Below, one piece after another: positions 9,451-19,246 of a DNA stretch of 64,000 bases. This stretch comes from Alphaproteobacteria bacterium. Its GTDB lineage: Bacteria; Pseudomonadota; Alphaproteobacteria; Micropepsales; Micropepsaceae. A model generated the notes under the pieces. It worked only from the letters and a program-made list of their open reading frames with translations, did no database searches and had not been told where the DNA came from. Made by a program: the position numbers and the translations under genes. The first letter of the stretch is position 1, and each line of letters starts with the position of its first letter. The DNA lies in NCBI GenBank assembly GCA_028871795.1, contig JAGWMG010000001.1, positions 278,786 through 342,785 of the forward strand. The letters run 5' to 3'.

Positions 9451-10653
9451 ATGACGCAGAAAATTCTTCTGGCGACAACCGTCAAATGGCCGTCGGCCGC
9501 TTACCTTGCCGGCGCCTTCGCCGCGTTTGGCTGCTTTGTCGAAGCGGTATTCCCGCGTGGTCATGTGCTGGGCGTGAGCCGGCATCTCGGCCGCGCACAT
9601 ATCTATCATCCGTTACGGCCGCATTCCTCGTTTGTGGCGGCCATTACCGCCTCGAGCCCGGATCTGGTCATTCCTTGCGACGACCGCGCCGTATTGCGCC
9701 TCTTGTCGATTCAGGCAGCGGCGCCGGAGCTTTCGGCGCTGCTGGCCGAATCGTTGGGCAAGATCGAGTCCTATCCGCTGATGATGGCGCGCGGCCGCGC
9801 CAGCGCCATTGCGCAAGCCGAAGGGATTTCCACGCCGCTGACCGCGACGGCGGCGGACGAAAGCGAACTCGCGCGCGCTTTGGAGTTCGTGGGGTTGCCG
9901 GCGGTGTTGAAGGCGGATGGCAGTTGGGGCGGCGACGGCGTCGCCGTCGCACGGACGCAGGAAGAAGCGGGCCGGATTTTTCACAGACTTGCGGGTCCCC
10001 CGTCCAGGCCTCGAAGCCTTGCGCGCGCGGTCCTGCGCCAGGACCTGCATTTTCTGCATGAAGCGCTCGCTCCAAAGGCGGCGGCGGTCGAGGTGCAGCA
10101 GTTCATCGCGGGCGGGCCCGCGACCAGCGCCTTTGTCTGCCGCGACGGGAAAGTGCTCGCGTCAATTCACATGGACGTCGTGGAGTCACGGGGGCCGACG
10201 GGACCCGCTTCTCTGATCCGGCAGACGGATTGCAGCCGGATGGACGAGGCGGTCCGCCGGATTGCTCGCCGGTTCGCGCTCAACGGCCTGCATGGGCTGG
10301 ATTTCGTCCGCGACCAACGCGGCGTCCCGCATCTCATCGAAATCAATCCCCGCGCCACTCAGATCTGCCATCTGGCCTTGGGGGCAGGCCACGATCTTCC
10401 GTCGGCGCTTCTCGGCCTGCCGCCGCGGCCGATTACCGTCGACAAGCCTCTGATTGCACTCTTCCCGCAGGCGTGGTTACAGGGACGCCTCGCGCCGGAC
10501 GCTCGAGCCGCTTATCTGGATGTGCCTTGGAATGATCCCGCAGTTCTCGCCGCCCTTGCCGCGGCGACGCCAGACGAGCCTGCCCGGGCGCTCCAATTCT
10601 TAACTGGCGGACTTGCGCCGAACCGCACAAGGCCAAGCGGGCTGCGGCTTTAG
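9451..10653 (+). CDS. ATP-grasp domain protein of the polysaccharide locus
   Basis: This 400-aa protein has the layout of a carbamoyl-phosphate-synthase-like ATP-grasp ligase: an N-terminal Rossmann-like pre-ATP-grasp part (ILLATTVKWPSAAYLAGAFAAFGC), the central LPAVLKADGSWGGDGVAVA lysine/glycine loop that binds ATP, and GLDFVRD ... PHLIEINPRATQ, where the metal-binding E and N sit. Such enzymes join a carboxylate to an amine or thiol through an acyl phosphate. In this locus it could add an amino-acid-like or other substituent to a sugar or precursor, but the substrate is unknown. ATG 9451 is preferred over the TTG at 9373. It follows the GT2 gene by 87 bp. Confidence 0.82.
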   Translation: MTQKILLATTVKWPSAAYLAGAFAAFGCFVEAVFPRGHVLGVSRHLGRAHIYHPLRPHSSFVAAITASSPDLVIPCDDRAVLRLLSIQAAAPELSALLAESLGKIESYPLMMARGRASAIAQAEGISTPLTATAADESELARALEFVGLPAVLKADGSWGGDGVAVARTQEEAGRIFHRLAGPPSRPRSLARAVLRQDLHFLHEALAPKAAAVEVQQFIAGGPATSAFVCRDGKVLASIHMDVVESRGPTGPASLIRQTDCSRMDEAVRRIARRFALNGLHGLDFVRDQRGVPHLIEINPRATQICHLALGAGHDLPSALLGLPPRPITVDKPLIALFPQAWLQGRLAPDARAAYLDVPWNDPAVLAALAAATPDEPARALQFLTGGLAPNRTRPSGLRL

Positions 10654-10768
10654 GACGATCGGGAGCGCCCAGAGCGTTAACCATTCGTCAGCCCAATCGG
10701 GAGAGACTCAGGTTAAAGGCGCCGAAGGGAGGCTTGCAGCCGACTGGAAGCTCGAGACAACACGGTCC

Positions 10769-12877
10769 ATGGCCATCGACATATCCGCCTCAGCTTTTGC
10801 TCCTCCGGCGCCTGCCACAGCATCCTTTGGCGTCGGCGATTTCCTGCGCGTGCTGGACGAGCGCCGCAGTTTGATCCGCAACATCACGCTGGGGGTCGCT
10901 GCCCTGACCTTGGCAGTGCTGCTGTACCTGCCGACGCTGTATTCGTCGTCTGCCGTCATCATGCTCGACCAGCGCAAGAACAACGTGGCCGACTTGTCTT
11001 CGGTGCTGTCCGCCCTGCCGACCGATCCGTCATCGGTGCAGAATCAAATTCAGGTCTTGTCATCGCGCGATCTGGCGCAACGCGTCATTGGCAAACTCAA
11101 GCTTTACGACGACCCGGAATTCAATCCGGCTTTGAACAGGAACGGCGCGCCGGGCATCCGCGATTTTGTCCGCTGGTTGAATCCGGCAAGCCCGCCACCC
11201 CGGAGCGCAAGCGCCGATCTCGAACGCGACGAAATCGTCGACACGTTCCTCAACCGTCTCGACGTGAGCGCGCTGGGCCTGTCGACGTCGATCACCGTGA
11301 CATTTGCTTCGCGCGATCCCGAGAAGGCCGCCTTGATCGCCAATACGCTTGCGGACGCCTACACCGAGGACCAGATCGACATCAAAGTCGCAGCCGCGCG
11401 CAAGGCGACGCAATGGTTGACCGACCGCATGGGTCAGCTGGCGCAACAAGTCCAGGCCGGGGAAAGCGCGGTTGCGCAATACAAGGCGGCGCACGATCTC
11501 GTGGAGTCGGCACAAGGCAATTCGCTGGTCGACCAGCAGCTTGTCGCGATTAATGCCCAGCTGATCGAGGCGCAATCGGACCTGGCGGAAAAAAAGGCGA
11601 CATACGACCACGTCCAGGCGCTGCTGCGCTCGGGAAACGCTGCGGATATTTCCCAGGTCGTTTCCTCGGCCCTGATCGTGCAGTTACGAACGCAGGAAGC
11701 CGACCTTATTCGTCAGGAAGCCGATCTTTCGACGCGTTACGGCCGCAACCATCCCAAGATGCTCGCGATCCAGACACAAAAGCGGGACCTGGAAAGCAAG
11801 GTCACGCAGGAGGCGGCGCGTATCGCCGGCTCGATCGCCAACGATCTGGCGGTCGCTCATGCGCACGTCGATTCGATCGCGGCGAGCCTTGCCCGCGTGG
11901 AAAAGCACGCCGCGAGCGACGATATTGCGCGCGTCAAGCTGAACGCGCTCGAAGCCAATCTGGCCTCCACGCGCGCCATGTACGAATCGTTTGTCACGCG
12001 CCTTCGCGCCACGCAGGACCAGGACGATCTGCAGAATCCGGAAGCGCGGATCATTTCCAGGGCTCCCATACCGACCGCGCCGTCCTCGCCGAAGCGTCTC
12101 TTGTTCTTCGCTGCATCACTGCCGGCTGGTCTGATGTTGGGGCTCTTGGCGGCGCTGCTGGCGGAGCGGTTTCAGGCGCCTCTGCCGCGGCAGGGACGTT
12201 TCTTCGAACGGCTGGCGCCCGCCCAGGCAAGGCCGTTTCCCGCGCTTTTGGGCGAACTTCCGGCTACTTCGGACTTCCGCGCCGCCGATTTTGTCGTCGA
12301 CAACCCTGGGGCTCGCTACAGCCAGGCCTTGTCGTTTCTTTTGGACCGCATCGCTCGGCGGCCGGGTTGGATCGTCAGTTTGACCGCGCCCGGCTCGGAT
12401 GCGGGAAAGTCGGTGATCGCGCTTTCCCTGGCGCGCGTGGCCGCAAGCCGAGGCCTGCGTACGGTCCTGCTGGACGGCAATTTTAACCAGCCCGTGATTG
12501 CCCGCGCCGCAGGTTTTGGCACCGCTCCCGACGGTATCGCGGAACTGCTGGGCGGATCGCTGCCGTTGTCGCGCGTCCTCTCAAGGGACCCAAGATCGGG
12601 CGCATTCCTGTTGTCGGCGGCACGTCCGGCGGCTGTGGCGCAACAGCTGTGGACGTCGCCCAAGATGGCGGAACTGCTGAGCTATTTTCGCCGGAATTGC
12701 GATCTTGTGATTGTGGACGGCGCGCCCGCAATGGCCGATATGCCCTTCCTGGGGCGGCTCTGCGACCAGGTTGTCCTCGTCGCACAGGCGCGTGCGTCTC
12801 AAGCGGTTCTGGAGCATGCCCTGCATGCGCTTCATGCCTTCGGGGTGGCTCAACCTGGACTCGTTATCACCCGATAG
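10769..12877 (+). CDS. Wzc/ExoP-like polysaccharide co-polymerase with P-loop domain
   Basis: This 702-aa inner-membrane protein controls chain length and export of polysaccharide in partnership with the polymerase. The order is a cytosolic N-terminus, membrane segment 1 (NITLGVAALTLAVLLYLPTLY), a periplasmic Wzz domain with long coiled coils (about 150-430), membrane segment 2 (LLFFAASLPAGLMLGLLAALL), then a C-terminal tyrosine-kinase-like ATPase. The P-loop APGSDAGKS is a Walker A. The Walker A' is VLLDGNF and the Walker B is LVIVDGAP, both less canonical than in true BY-kinases, and no C-terminal tyrosine cluster is present. ATG 10769 is chosen over the track start at 10613, which has no family features upstream. 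Confidence 0.87.
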   Translation: MAIDISASAFAPPAPATASFGVGDFLRVLDERRSLIRNITLGVAALTLAVLLYLPTLYSSSAVIMLDQRKNNVADLSSVLSALPTDPSSVQNQIQVLSSRDLAQRVIGKLKLYDDPEFNPALNRNGAPGIRDFVRWLNPASPPPRSASADLERDEIVDTFLNRLDVSALGLSTSITVTFASRDPEKAALIANTLADAYTEDQIDIKVAAARKATQWLTDRMGQLAQQVQAGESAVAQYKAAHDLVESAQGNSLVDQQLVAINAQLIEAQSDLAEKKATYDHVQALLRSGNAADISQVVSSALIVQLRTQEADLIRQEADLSTRYGRNHPKMLAIQTQKRDLESKVTQEAARIAGSIANDLAVAHAHVDSIAASLARVEKHAASDDIARVKLNALEANLASTRAMYESFVTRLRATQDQDDLQNPEARIISRAPIPTAPSSPKRLLFFAASLPAGLMLGLLAALLAERFQAPLPRQGRFFERLAPAQARPFPALLGELPATSDFRAADFVVDNPGARYSQALSFLLDRIARRPGWIVSLTAPGSDAGKSVIALSLARVAASRGLRTVLLDGNFNQPVIARAAGFGTAPDGIAELLGGSLPLSRVLSRDPRSGAFLLSAARPAAVAQQLWTSPKMAELLSYFRRNCDLVIVDGAPAMADMPFLGRLCDQVVLVAQARASQAVLEHALHALHAFGVAQPGLVITR

Positions 12878-13055
12878 AACGCTGGGCCCGCTTGACATTT
12901 TGCCCCGGGGGCGGTTCATACGCCGCGCGTTCAGGGTAACCATCTTGCAGAAATTCGGATTGAGTTTTCCGCGATAAATGAGATATGCGGAACACAGGAT
13001 CGTGCCTTCCTCGGACGCAGCCAATTTTCACCAGCGGTAGCAAAGCGAACCCCAC

Positions 13056-13691
13056 ATGAGCGAAACGCCTTCCGTGAGCCCAACACATTCCGCGCCGGCG
13101 CGTATGGCGACTGCCATCGGCGGTCTGCCTCCCGCGTTGACACGCATCGCGGTCTTCCTCGCCGTCTTCGTCATCGGCGGGGTCGGCGGCTGGATCGGCC
13201 GCGGTGTTCTGGCCGGGCCCGCCGACGTGCCGACCATGAACGTCTTTCAGGATTGGCGGCTGTTTTGCCCCGCGAGCAAGGACAAGGACTCGTCCTGTGA
13301 GATGAGCCAGGATGTGATCAATCAGCAGGCCGGCATGCGCGTGGCGCGGCTGGTCATGGCCAGGGACAAGGACAAGAGCATGGTGTTGGCCATCACCGTG
13401 CCGTTGCAGGTTCTCCTGGAACCGGGCATGGGGCTTAAGATCGGCGACGATCAGGTGCGCGTGTATCAGTACAAGACTTGCACGGAAGCCGGCTGCCTTT
13501 CGATCATCCCGGTGAACGATCAACTCGAGGCGGCTCTTTCGAAGTCGCAGAGTGGCGGCGTCGACGTCGCCCAGCCTAATGGAAAAGCCGTGGAACTGCC
13601 GTTCTCGATGAAGGGCTATGTCGAGTCCTACAAAGCGTTCTTGAGCAACGAATCCAAACGCAAGTCCTGGTGGCGGAGATTATGGTCATGA
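13056..13691 (+). CDS. IalB (invasion-associated locus B) family protein, membrane-anchored
   Basis: This 211-aa protein has one N-terminal hydrophobic segment (IAVFLAVFVIGGVGGWIGRGVLAGP) and a periplasmic IalB-type domain: FQDWRLFCPASKDKD...CEMSQ, VARLVMARDKDKSMVLAITVPLQVLLEPGM, and paired cysteines in YKTCTEAGCLS. IalB proteins are widespread in alphaproteobacteria and act in the envelope, with no agreed biochemical activity; the Bartonella name refers to erythrocyte invasion and should not be transferred here. It is followed by a second, shorter relative with an ATGA overlap, so the two are an operon. Confidence 0.85.
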   Translation: MSETPSVSPTHSAPARMATAIGGLPPALTRIAVFLAVFVIGGVGGWIGRGVLAGPADVPTMNVFQDWRLFCPASKDKDSSCEMSQDVINQQAGMRVARLVMARDKDKSMVLAITVPLQVLLEPGMGLKIGDDQVRVYQYKTCTEAGCLSIIPVNDQLEAALSKSQSGGVDVAQPNGKAVELPFSMKGYVESYKAFLSNESKRKSWWRRLWS

Positions 13692-14305
13692 AGTCGGTTC
13701 GTATTCGATTTGCCGGTCTCTGTGCCGGCGTTGCGGCGCTTTCGCTTCTCACGGGCGCGGCGTCGGCGAAGGCCGCCGCTCCGGCGAAGACCGCCCCGCC
13801 GGTGTCCGCCGATGCCGGCAAGCCCGCCCAGCCGACCGAATCCAAGGACTTCGGCGATTGGACCGTACGCTGCTATCCGGCTTCTACGGGAACGCCTTGC
13901 GAGATGATCGAACTGCTGGTGAACAAGAAATCCGGCAGGCGCGTCCTTGGCGTGCTGATTGTCTATAATCCGTCGAACAATCAAAACGTGATGCAGGTCG
14001 CGATGCCGCTGGGCGTGATGCTGCAGAACGGCGCCGTGCTGAACGCCGACACCTACACGTCCGGCGTCCTGCACTATCGCCTTTGCGACATGCAGGGTTG
14101 CTATGCTCTCACGGCATTGGACGATGGCGCGATCAAGGCGCTTGGACGTGCGACCAAGGCGCAAATGAATATCGTGTCCGCGGACGGCAAGAAGTTCGAC
14201 ATCGGCTTTTCGTTGAACGGATTCACCGCGGCCCATAGCGCGCTGATGGACATGACGCGCAAAGCGCCGCCCCCGGCGGCGCCTTCCGCACCACCGGGTC
14301 AGTAA
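13688..14305 (+). CDS. IalB family periplasmic protein
   Basis: This 205-aa protein has a clear signal peptide (MKSVRIRFAGLCAGVAAL...GAASA) and an IalB domain: FGDWTVRCYPASTGTPCEM, VMQVAMPLGVMLQNGA, and YRLCDMQGCYALTAL with the paired cysteines. A proline/alanine tail ends it. The start at 13688 overlaps the upstream stop (ATGA) and has a GGAG ribosome site nine bases upstream, so it is better than the GTG at 13670. It probably acts together with the preceding membrane-anchored relative. A hairpin overlaps the stop codon but lacks a T-run. Confidence 0.87.
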   Translation: MKSVRIRFAGLCAGVAALSLLTGAASAKAAAPAKTAPPVSADAGKPAQPTESKDFGDWTVRCYPASTGTPCEMIELLVNKKSGRRVLGVLIVYNPSNNQNVMQVAMPLGVMLQNGAVLNADTYTSGVLHYRLCDMQGCYALTALDDGAIKALGRATKAQMNIVSADGKKFDIGFSLNGFTAAHSALMDMTRKAPPPAAPSAPPGQ

Positions 14306-14568
14306 GCTTCCCGGCGGACTTCACCACGCCAGACGGCTCGCCGGGAGCTTGGCGTTCCGTATCTGTTCCGTAGTTTTGGAATGAGCAGTCGGCCGACACC
14401 CACGGCGCATCGGACGCACGCGACTCGGTTTCGCGACAATTCGGACAAATTTCCCGAAAACCGCTCTGCTATCTCCATATATGTCTAGAATTCCCTGCCG
14501 TGTCGGAAGATTCGTAGGGGAACTGCGCAGCCGTCGCGCACGGTCGCGAGCCAGCATCGGAATATCGC

Positions 14569-16131
14569 ATGAGAAGCCAAGGCGACGAGACGAACCGCTT
14601 TCAAGCCGCGGCCGAAGACGCCCGCCGCAATTTTGAAGAGGCGCGGCATCGTTTCGAGGAGACTGGAGCTCGCATCGAGCCTTATCTGAGGAAGGCCGAA
14701 GGAGTTCTGAGCGGAGTCAGGGGTTGGTGTTCGAACCATCTGCCGGGCGGGGAACGCACGATGTGGGTTGCGCTTGGGCTTATCCTGCTCGTGGTCTTCG
14801 TATGGGCGATACTCCCGGGCAATGGCGGTGGCAATCAGGGAGGCTTCGGCACGGGCGGCCCGCAGCCTGTCGGCGTCGCCGTTGCCGCCAAGGGCGACAT
14901 CGAAATCACGCTCGACGCGCTTGGTACCGTCACGCCGATCGCGACCGTCACCGTCAGGCCGCAGGTGAGCGGCCAGCTTGTGCGCGTCGATTTTCTGGAA
15001 GGTCATGTCGTGAAGGCCGGCGATCTTCTTGCCGAAATTGATCCGCGCACCTTTCGAGCGGCACTCGATCAGGCCAAGGGCCAATTGGCGCGCGATCAAG
15101 CCGCGCTCGTCAATGCGCGTCTCGATCAGAAACGGCAGCAGGCGCTGTTCGCGGCAAGCGCGACGTCGCAGCAGGCGCTCGACACGCAGGAGGCCCAGGT
15201 CAAGCAGGACGAGGGCGTCGTCAGCGCCGATCGGGCCAGCGTCGAATCCGCTGCGGTCAATCTCGGCTATACGCGCATCGTATCCCCAGTGGCGGGGCTC
15301 GCAGGCCTGCGCCAGGTCGACGTCGGCAACTTCGTCGCTGCCGGGCAGGCGACGGGCATCGTCGTTGTTACGCAATTCGAACCGATTTCCGTGCTCTTCA
15401 CCGTACCCGAGGACAATATCGACACCATCGTTTCGCGCCTGAGGTCCGGCGCCCAGCTTGCCGTCACCGCATATGACCGCAGCCAGACCACAATACTTGC
15501 CACGGGCAAGCTGCTTGCCGTGGATTCGCAGGTCGACACCACGACGGGCACCGTCAAGATGCGTGCGCTCTTCGACAACAAGAACGGCGTGCTGTTCCCC
15601 AACCAGTTCGTCAACGTACGCCTGCTGGTCGACACCCTGCACGGCCAAATCGTGGTGCCGGCGTCCGCGATCCAACGCGGTTCGCAGGGCGCCTACGTTT
15701 TCGTGGTCAAGGCGGACCATACGGTCGCGATGCGCGCCGTGACACTCGGCCCGCAACAGGGCGACCGCGTTTCCGTCGTCAAAGGGCTCAATCCTCGCGA
15801 AACCGTGGTGACCGACGGCGGCGATCGCTTGCGCGACGGCGACGAGGTGACGATTCCGGGCGGCCAGAAGGTCGCGGCTGTGGCGCCGCCGAAAGACGCG
15901 TCCGCGCCCCCGGAGAGCACGCAATCGTCGCGCCGCAACCGCAATTTCACTGTGATGCGCAAGTTGTCGGCGGACGAATGCACGAAGATCCACGCCATGA
16001 GCCGGGAAGATCGTAGCGCGTGGATAAAGGACCATCGTGAAGAGGTGATGCAGCGTCCGGACCAGCCCGGCGGCGGCTGCAAATTCGGCGGCGGTGGTGG
16101 AATCGGGACGCGCGGCAGTGCCGGCAATTGA
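14569..16131 (+). CDS. RND efflux periplasmic adaptor (MdtA-like)
   Basis: This 520-aa membrane fusion protein links the two RND pumps downstream to an outer-membrane channel. It has a transmembrane anchor (MWVALGLILLVVFVWAIL, about 65-85), a lipoyl/barrel-sandwich half (VTPIATVTVRPQVSGQLVRVDFLEGHVVKAGDLLAEIDP), an alpha-hairpin with long heptads, then the second lipoyl half and beta-barrel (YTRIVSPVAGLAGLRQVDVGNFV). Two features are unusual: about 64 charged residues ahead of the anchor, and a C-terminal extension with DECTKIHAMSREDRSAWIKDHR and a glycine-rich tail. A start at the internal Met before the anchor cannot be excluded. No TolC homologue is in the window. Confidence 0.9.
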   Translation: MRSQGDETNRFQAAAEDARRNFEEARHRFEETGARIEPYLRKAEGVLSGVRGWCSNHLPGGERTMWVALGLILLVVFVWAILPGNGGGNQGGFGTGGPQPVGVAVAAKGDIEITLDALGTVTPIATVTVRPQVSGQLVRVDFLEGHVVKAGDLLAEIDPRTFRAALDQAKGQLARDQAALVNARLDQKRQQALFAASATSQQALDTQEAQVKQDEGVVSADRASVESAAVNLGYTRIVSPVAGLAGLRQVDVGNFVAAGQATGIVVVTQFEPISVLFTVPEDNIDTIVSRLRSGAQLAVTAYDRSQTTILATGKLLAVDSQVDTTTGTVKMRALFDNKNGVLFPNQFVNVRLLVDTLHGQIVVPASAIQRGSQGAYVFVVKADHTVAMRAVTLGPQQGDRVSVVKGLNPRETVVTDGGDRLRDGDEVTIPGGQKVAAVAPPKDASAPPESTQSSRRNRNFTVMRKLSADECTKIHAMSREDRSAWIKDHREEVMQRPDQPGGGCKFGGGGGIGTRGSAGN

Positions 16132-16168
16132 TGCCGTCGGCCGTGCGGCGTCCTGAGAGCAAATAGAT

Positions 16169-19100
16169 ATGAATCCTTGCGCGCCCTTTATCCAGCGACC
16201 GGTCGCGACATCCCTGTTGATGATCGCGATCATGCTTTTGGGATTTTGGGGCTACACCTACCTGCCGCTGGCGGCCCTGCCCGAGGTCGATTATCCGACG
16301 ATCCAGGTGCAGACGTTCCTGCCCGGCGCCAGCCCGGACGTGATGACGAGCTCGGTCACGGCGCCGTTGGAACGTCAGCTCGGGCAGATGCCCGGCTTGA
16401 AGCAGATGTCGTCCGTCAGCTCCGGCGGGGCCTCGGTCGTCACCCTGCAATTCGACCTGAGCCTCAGCCTCGACGTCGCCGAACAGGAAGTGCAGGCGGC
16501 GATCAACGCCGCGAACAACCTTCTGCCGCAGAGTCTTCCGGCGCCGCCGATCTACGCCAAGGTCAACCCCGCCGATGCGCCGATCCTGACGCTGGCCATC
16601 CGTTCCACGTCGTTGCCGCTTACCCAGGTGGAAGACCTCGCCGACACGCGCGTCGCGCAGAAGATTTCGCAACTTTCCGGCGTCGGCCTCGTCAGCATCA
16701 GTGGCGGTCAGCGGCCCGCCGTGCGCGTCCGTGCCAACGTCAAGGCGCTGGCGGCTTACGGCCTCAACATCGACGATCTCAGAACGACGATCGCCAACGC
16801 CAATTCCAACGCGCCGAAAGGCAGCTTCGACGGTCCTTCGCGCTCCTACACGATCAACGCCAACGACCAGATCAAGACCGCCGAGCAATACAAGGACATC
16901 ATCGTCGCCTACAAGAACGGGGCGCCGGTTCGCCTCTCCGACGTCGCCAGCGTGGACGAGAGCGCGGAGAACGTGCAGCTGTCGAGCTGGATGAATACGA
17001 CTCCGGCCATCCTGCTCAACGTGCAGCGTCAGCCGGGCGCCAACGTCATCAACGTCGCCGACTCCGTCAAGGCGCTGCTGCCGGAGATCAAGGCGTCGCT
17101 GCCCGCCTCGATCGCGATCGACGTACTGACCGACCGCACCAATACGATCCGCGCCTCGGTGGCCGACGTGCAGTTCGAGCTCGAACTGGCGGTGGTGCTG
17201 GTGGTGCTGGTGATTTTCCTCTTCCTGCGCAACATGTCGGCGACCTTCATCCCCAGCCTGTCGGTTCCGCTTTCGATCGTCGGCACGTTCGCCGCCATGT
17301 ATCTGCTCGGCTATTCGCTCAACAATCTTTCGCTCATGGCGCTGACCATCGCGGCGGGTTTTGTGGTGGACGACGCCATCGTGATGATCGAGAACATCAC
17401 GCGTTATCTCGAGGCGGGCTACTCTCCGTTCGACGCCGCCATGAAGGGCTCCGGCGAAATCGCCTTCACCATCGTGTCGTTGACGGTGTCGCTGATCGCG
17501 GTTCTGATCCCGCTGCTGTTCATGCAGGAGGTGGTGGGGCGGCTGTTCCGCGAGTTCGCGGTGACGCTGGCGGTCACCATCCTGATCTCCGCCGTCGTCT
17601 CGCTGACTCTCGTACCGATGTTGTGCGCGAAATTGCTGCGCCGCCGCGCCGACACCGCCGAGATGGGCGCCGTCGCGCGCAAGGCCGAGGAATACTACAA
17701 CCGTCTGGTTCACGAATACGACCGTCTTCTCAGATGGGTCCTCGACCATCAGCCGCTGACGCTCGCGGTTGCCGCGGGGACGCTGGTCTTGACGGTCCTG
17801 CTTTATGTACTGATTCCCAAGGGCTTCTTTCCGGTGCAGGACACCGGCTTCATCCAAGGCTACACCCAGGCGGGTCCGACGGTCTCCTTTGCCGAGATGT
17901 CGAGGCGCCAGCAGGCCCTTGCCGGCGAAGTACTGCGTGATCCCGACGTCGCAAGCCTTTCTTCTTTCATCGGTGTGGACGGTACCAACACGACGCTGAA
18001 CAGCGGCCGCATGTTGATCAACCTCAAGGACAAAAGCCGGCGCAGCGGCGACATCGCCGCGACCATGCGCCAGCTTCTCAGCCAGTCGCACGGGGTTGCC
18101 GGCATCTCGCTCTACTTGCAGCCGGTGCAGGACTTGACGATCGATTCGACCGTGAGCCGTGCCGAATATCAATTCGTGCTCGAAGACGCCAGCCTTGCGG
18201 TCCTCAACCAATGGGTTCCGAAATTCGTGGAGCGGCTGTCCCAGGATCCGGCGCTTGAAAGCGTCTCGACGAATTTTCTGGATCGCGGCCTGTCGGCCTA
18301 TGTGACGGTCGACCGCGACACCGCCGCCCGCTTCGGGGTCACCGCCGCGACCATCGACAACGCGCTGTACGATGCTTTCGGGCAGCGTATCATCTCGACG
18401 ATTTTCACCGAATCAAACCAGTACCGGGTGATCCTGGAGGCAGGCGGCGGGATGCAGGGTTCCGTCGCCTCGCTTTCGAACATCTACCTTCCGACCGCGG
18501 GCGGCGGACAAGTGCCGCTGGCGGCCTTGGCACGCGTCGAGGTGAAACCCACGCCGATCGAGAACGACCATCTCGCCCAGTTCCCGGCGGCCATGGTGTC
18601 GTTCGACGCGGCGCCCGGCTATTCGCTGGGGGCGGCGGTCGATGCGGTGCAGAAGGCGGAAAAGGATGCCGGCCTTCCCGCCAGCATCAACACCAGCTTT
18701 CAGGGATCGGCGTTGGCCTTCCAGTCCACCCTGGGCAACGAACTGCTGCTGATCCTGGCGGCAATCGTCACGGTCTACATCGTGCTGGGCGTCCTCTACG
18801 AGAGTTTCATCCATCCGGTGACGATCCTGTCCACGCTTCCTTCCGCGGGCATCGGAGCGCTGCTGGCACTGATCTTGAGCGGCCACGACCTCGATGTCGT
18901 CTCGATCATCGGCATCATCCTCTTGGTCGGCATCGTCAAGAAGAACGCGATTATGATGATCGACTTCGCGCTGGTGGCCGAACGCCGCGACGGCAAGAGT
19001 GCGCGTGACGCGATTTATCAGGCGGCGATGCTGCGCTTCCGCCCGATTATGATGACGACGGTGGCCGCGATGTTCGGCGCGTTGCCGCTGATGGTGGGCA

Positions 19101-19246
19101 GCGGCATGGGATCGGAGCTTCGCCATCCGCTGGGCATTTCCATCGTCGGTGGACTGGTCGTCAGCCAGCTTCTGACCCTGTTCACGACGCCCGTCATCTA
19201 CATTTATTTTGACAGGTTGGTGCACGGCCGGACCGTCTTGCCATGA
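16169..19246 (+). CDS. RND efflux pump permease (MdtB-like)
   Basis: This 1025-aa proton-driven HAE1-type RND transporter is of usual length. It begins [20 protein letters not shown], has the large periplasmic domain 1 ending in [21 protein letters not shown], and the proton-relay region in TM4 ([19 protein letters not shown], with the conserved Asp pair). The second half repeats the layout and includes [20 protein letters not shown] in TM10, with the conserved Lys. It probably expels lipophilic compounds such as bile-salt-like or antibiotic molecules together with the next gene as a heteromeric MdtBC-type pump. Its stop overlaps the start of the next gene by 4 bp. Confidence 0.95.
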   Translation: MNPCAPFIQRPVATSLLMIAIMLLGFWGYTYLPLAALPEVDYPTIQVQTFLPGASPDVMTSSVTAPLERQLGQMPGLKQMSSVSSGGASVVTLQFDLSLSLDVAEQEVQAAINAANNLLPQSLPAPPIYAKVNPADAPILTLAIRSTSLPLTQVEDLADTRVAQKISQLSGVGLVSISGGQRPAVRVRANVKALAAYGLNIDDLRTTIANANSNAPKGSFDGPSRSYTINANDQIKTAEQYKDIIVAYKNGAPVRLSDVASVDESAENVQLSSWMNTTPAILLNVQRQPGANVINVADSVKALLPEIKASLPASIAIDVLTDRTNTIRASVADVQFELELAVVLVVLVIFLFLRNMSATFIPSLSVPLSIVGTFAAMYLLGYSLNNLSLMALTIAAGFVVDDAIVMIENITRYLEAGYSPFDAAMKGSGEIAFTIVSLTVSLIAVLIPLLFMQEVVGRLFREFAVTLAVTILISAVVSLTLVPMLCAKLLRRRADTAEMGAVARKAEEYYNRLVHEYDRLLRWVLDHQPLTLAVAAGTLVLTVLLYVLIPKGFFPVQDTGFIQGYTQAGPTVSFAEMSRRQQALAGEVLRDPDVASLSSFIGVDGTNTTLNSGRMLINLKDKSRRSGDIAATMRQLLSQSHGVAGISLYLQPVQDLTIDSTVSRAEYQFVLEDASLAVLNQWVPKFVERLSQDPALESVSTNFLDRGLSAYVTVDRDTAARFGVTAATIDNALYDAFGQRIISTIFTESNQYRVILEAGGGMQGSVASLSNIYLPTAGGGQVPLAALARVEVKPTPIENDHLAQFPAAMVSFDAAPGYSLGAAVDAVQKAEKDAGLPASINTSFQGSALAFQSTLGNELLLILAAIVTVYIVLGVLYESFIHPVTILSTLPSAGIGALLALILSGHDLDVVSIIGIILLVGIVKKNAIMMIDFALVAERRDGKSARDAIYQAAMLRFRPIMMTTVAAMFGALPLMVGSGMGSELRHPLGISIVGGLVVSQLLTLFTTPVIYIYFDRLVHGRTVLP

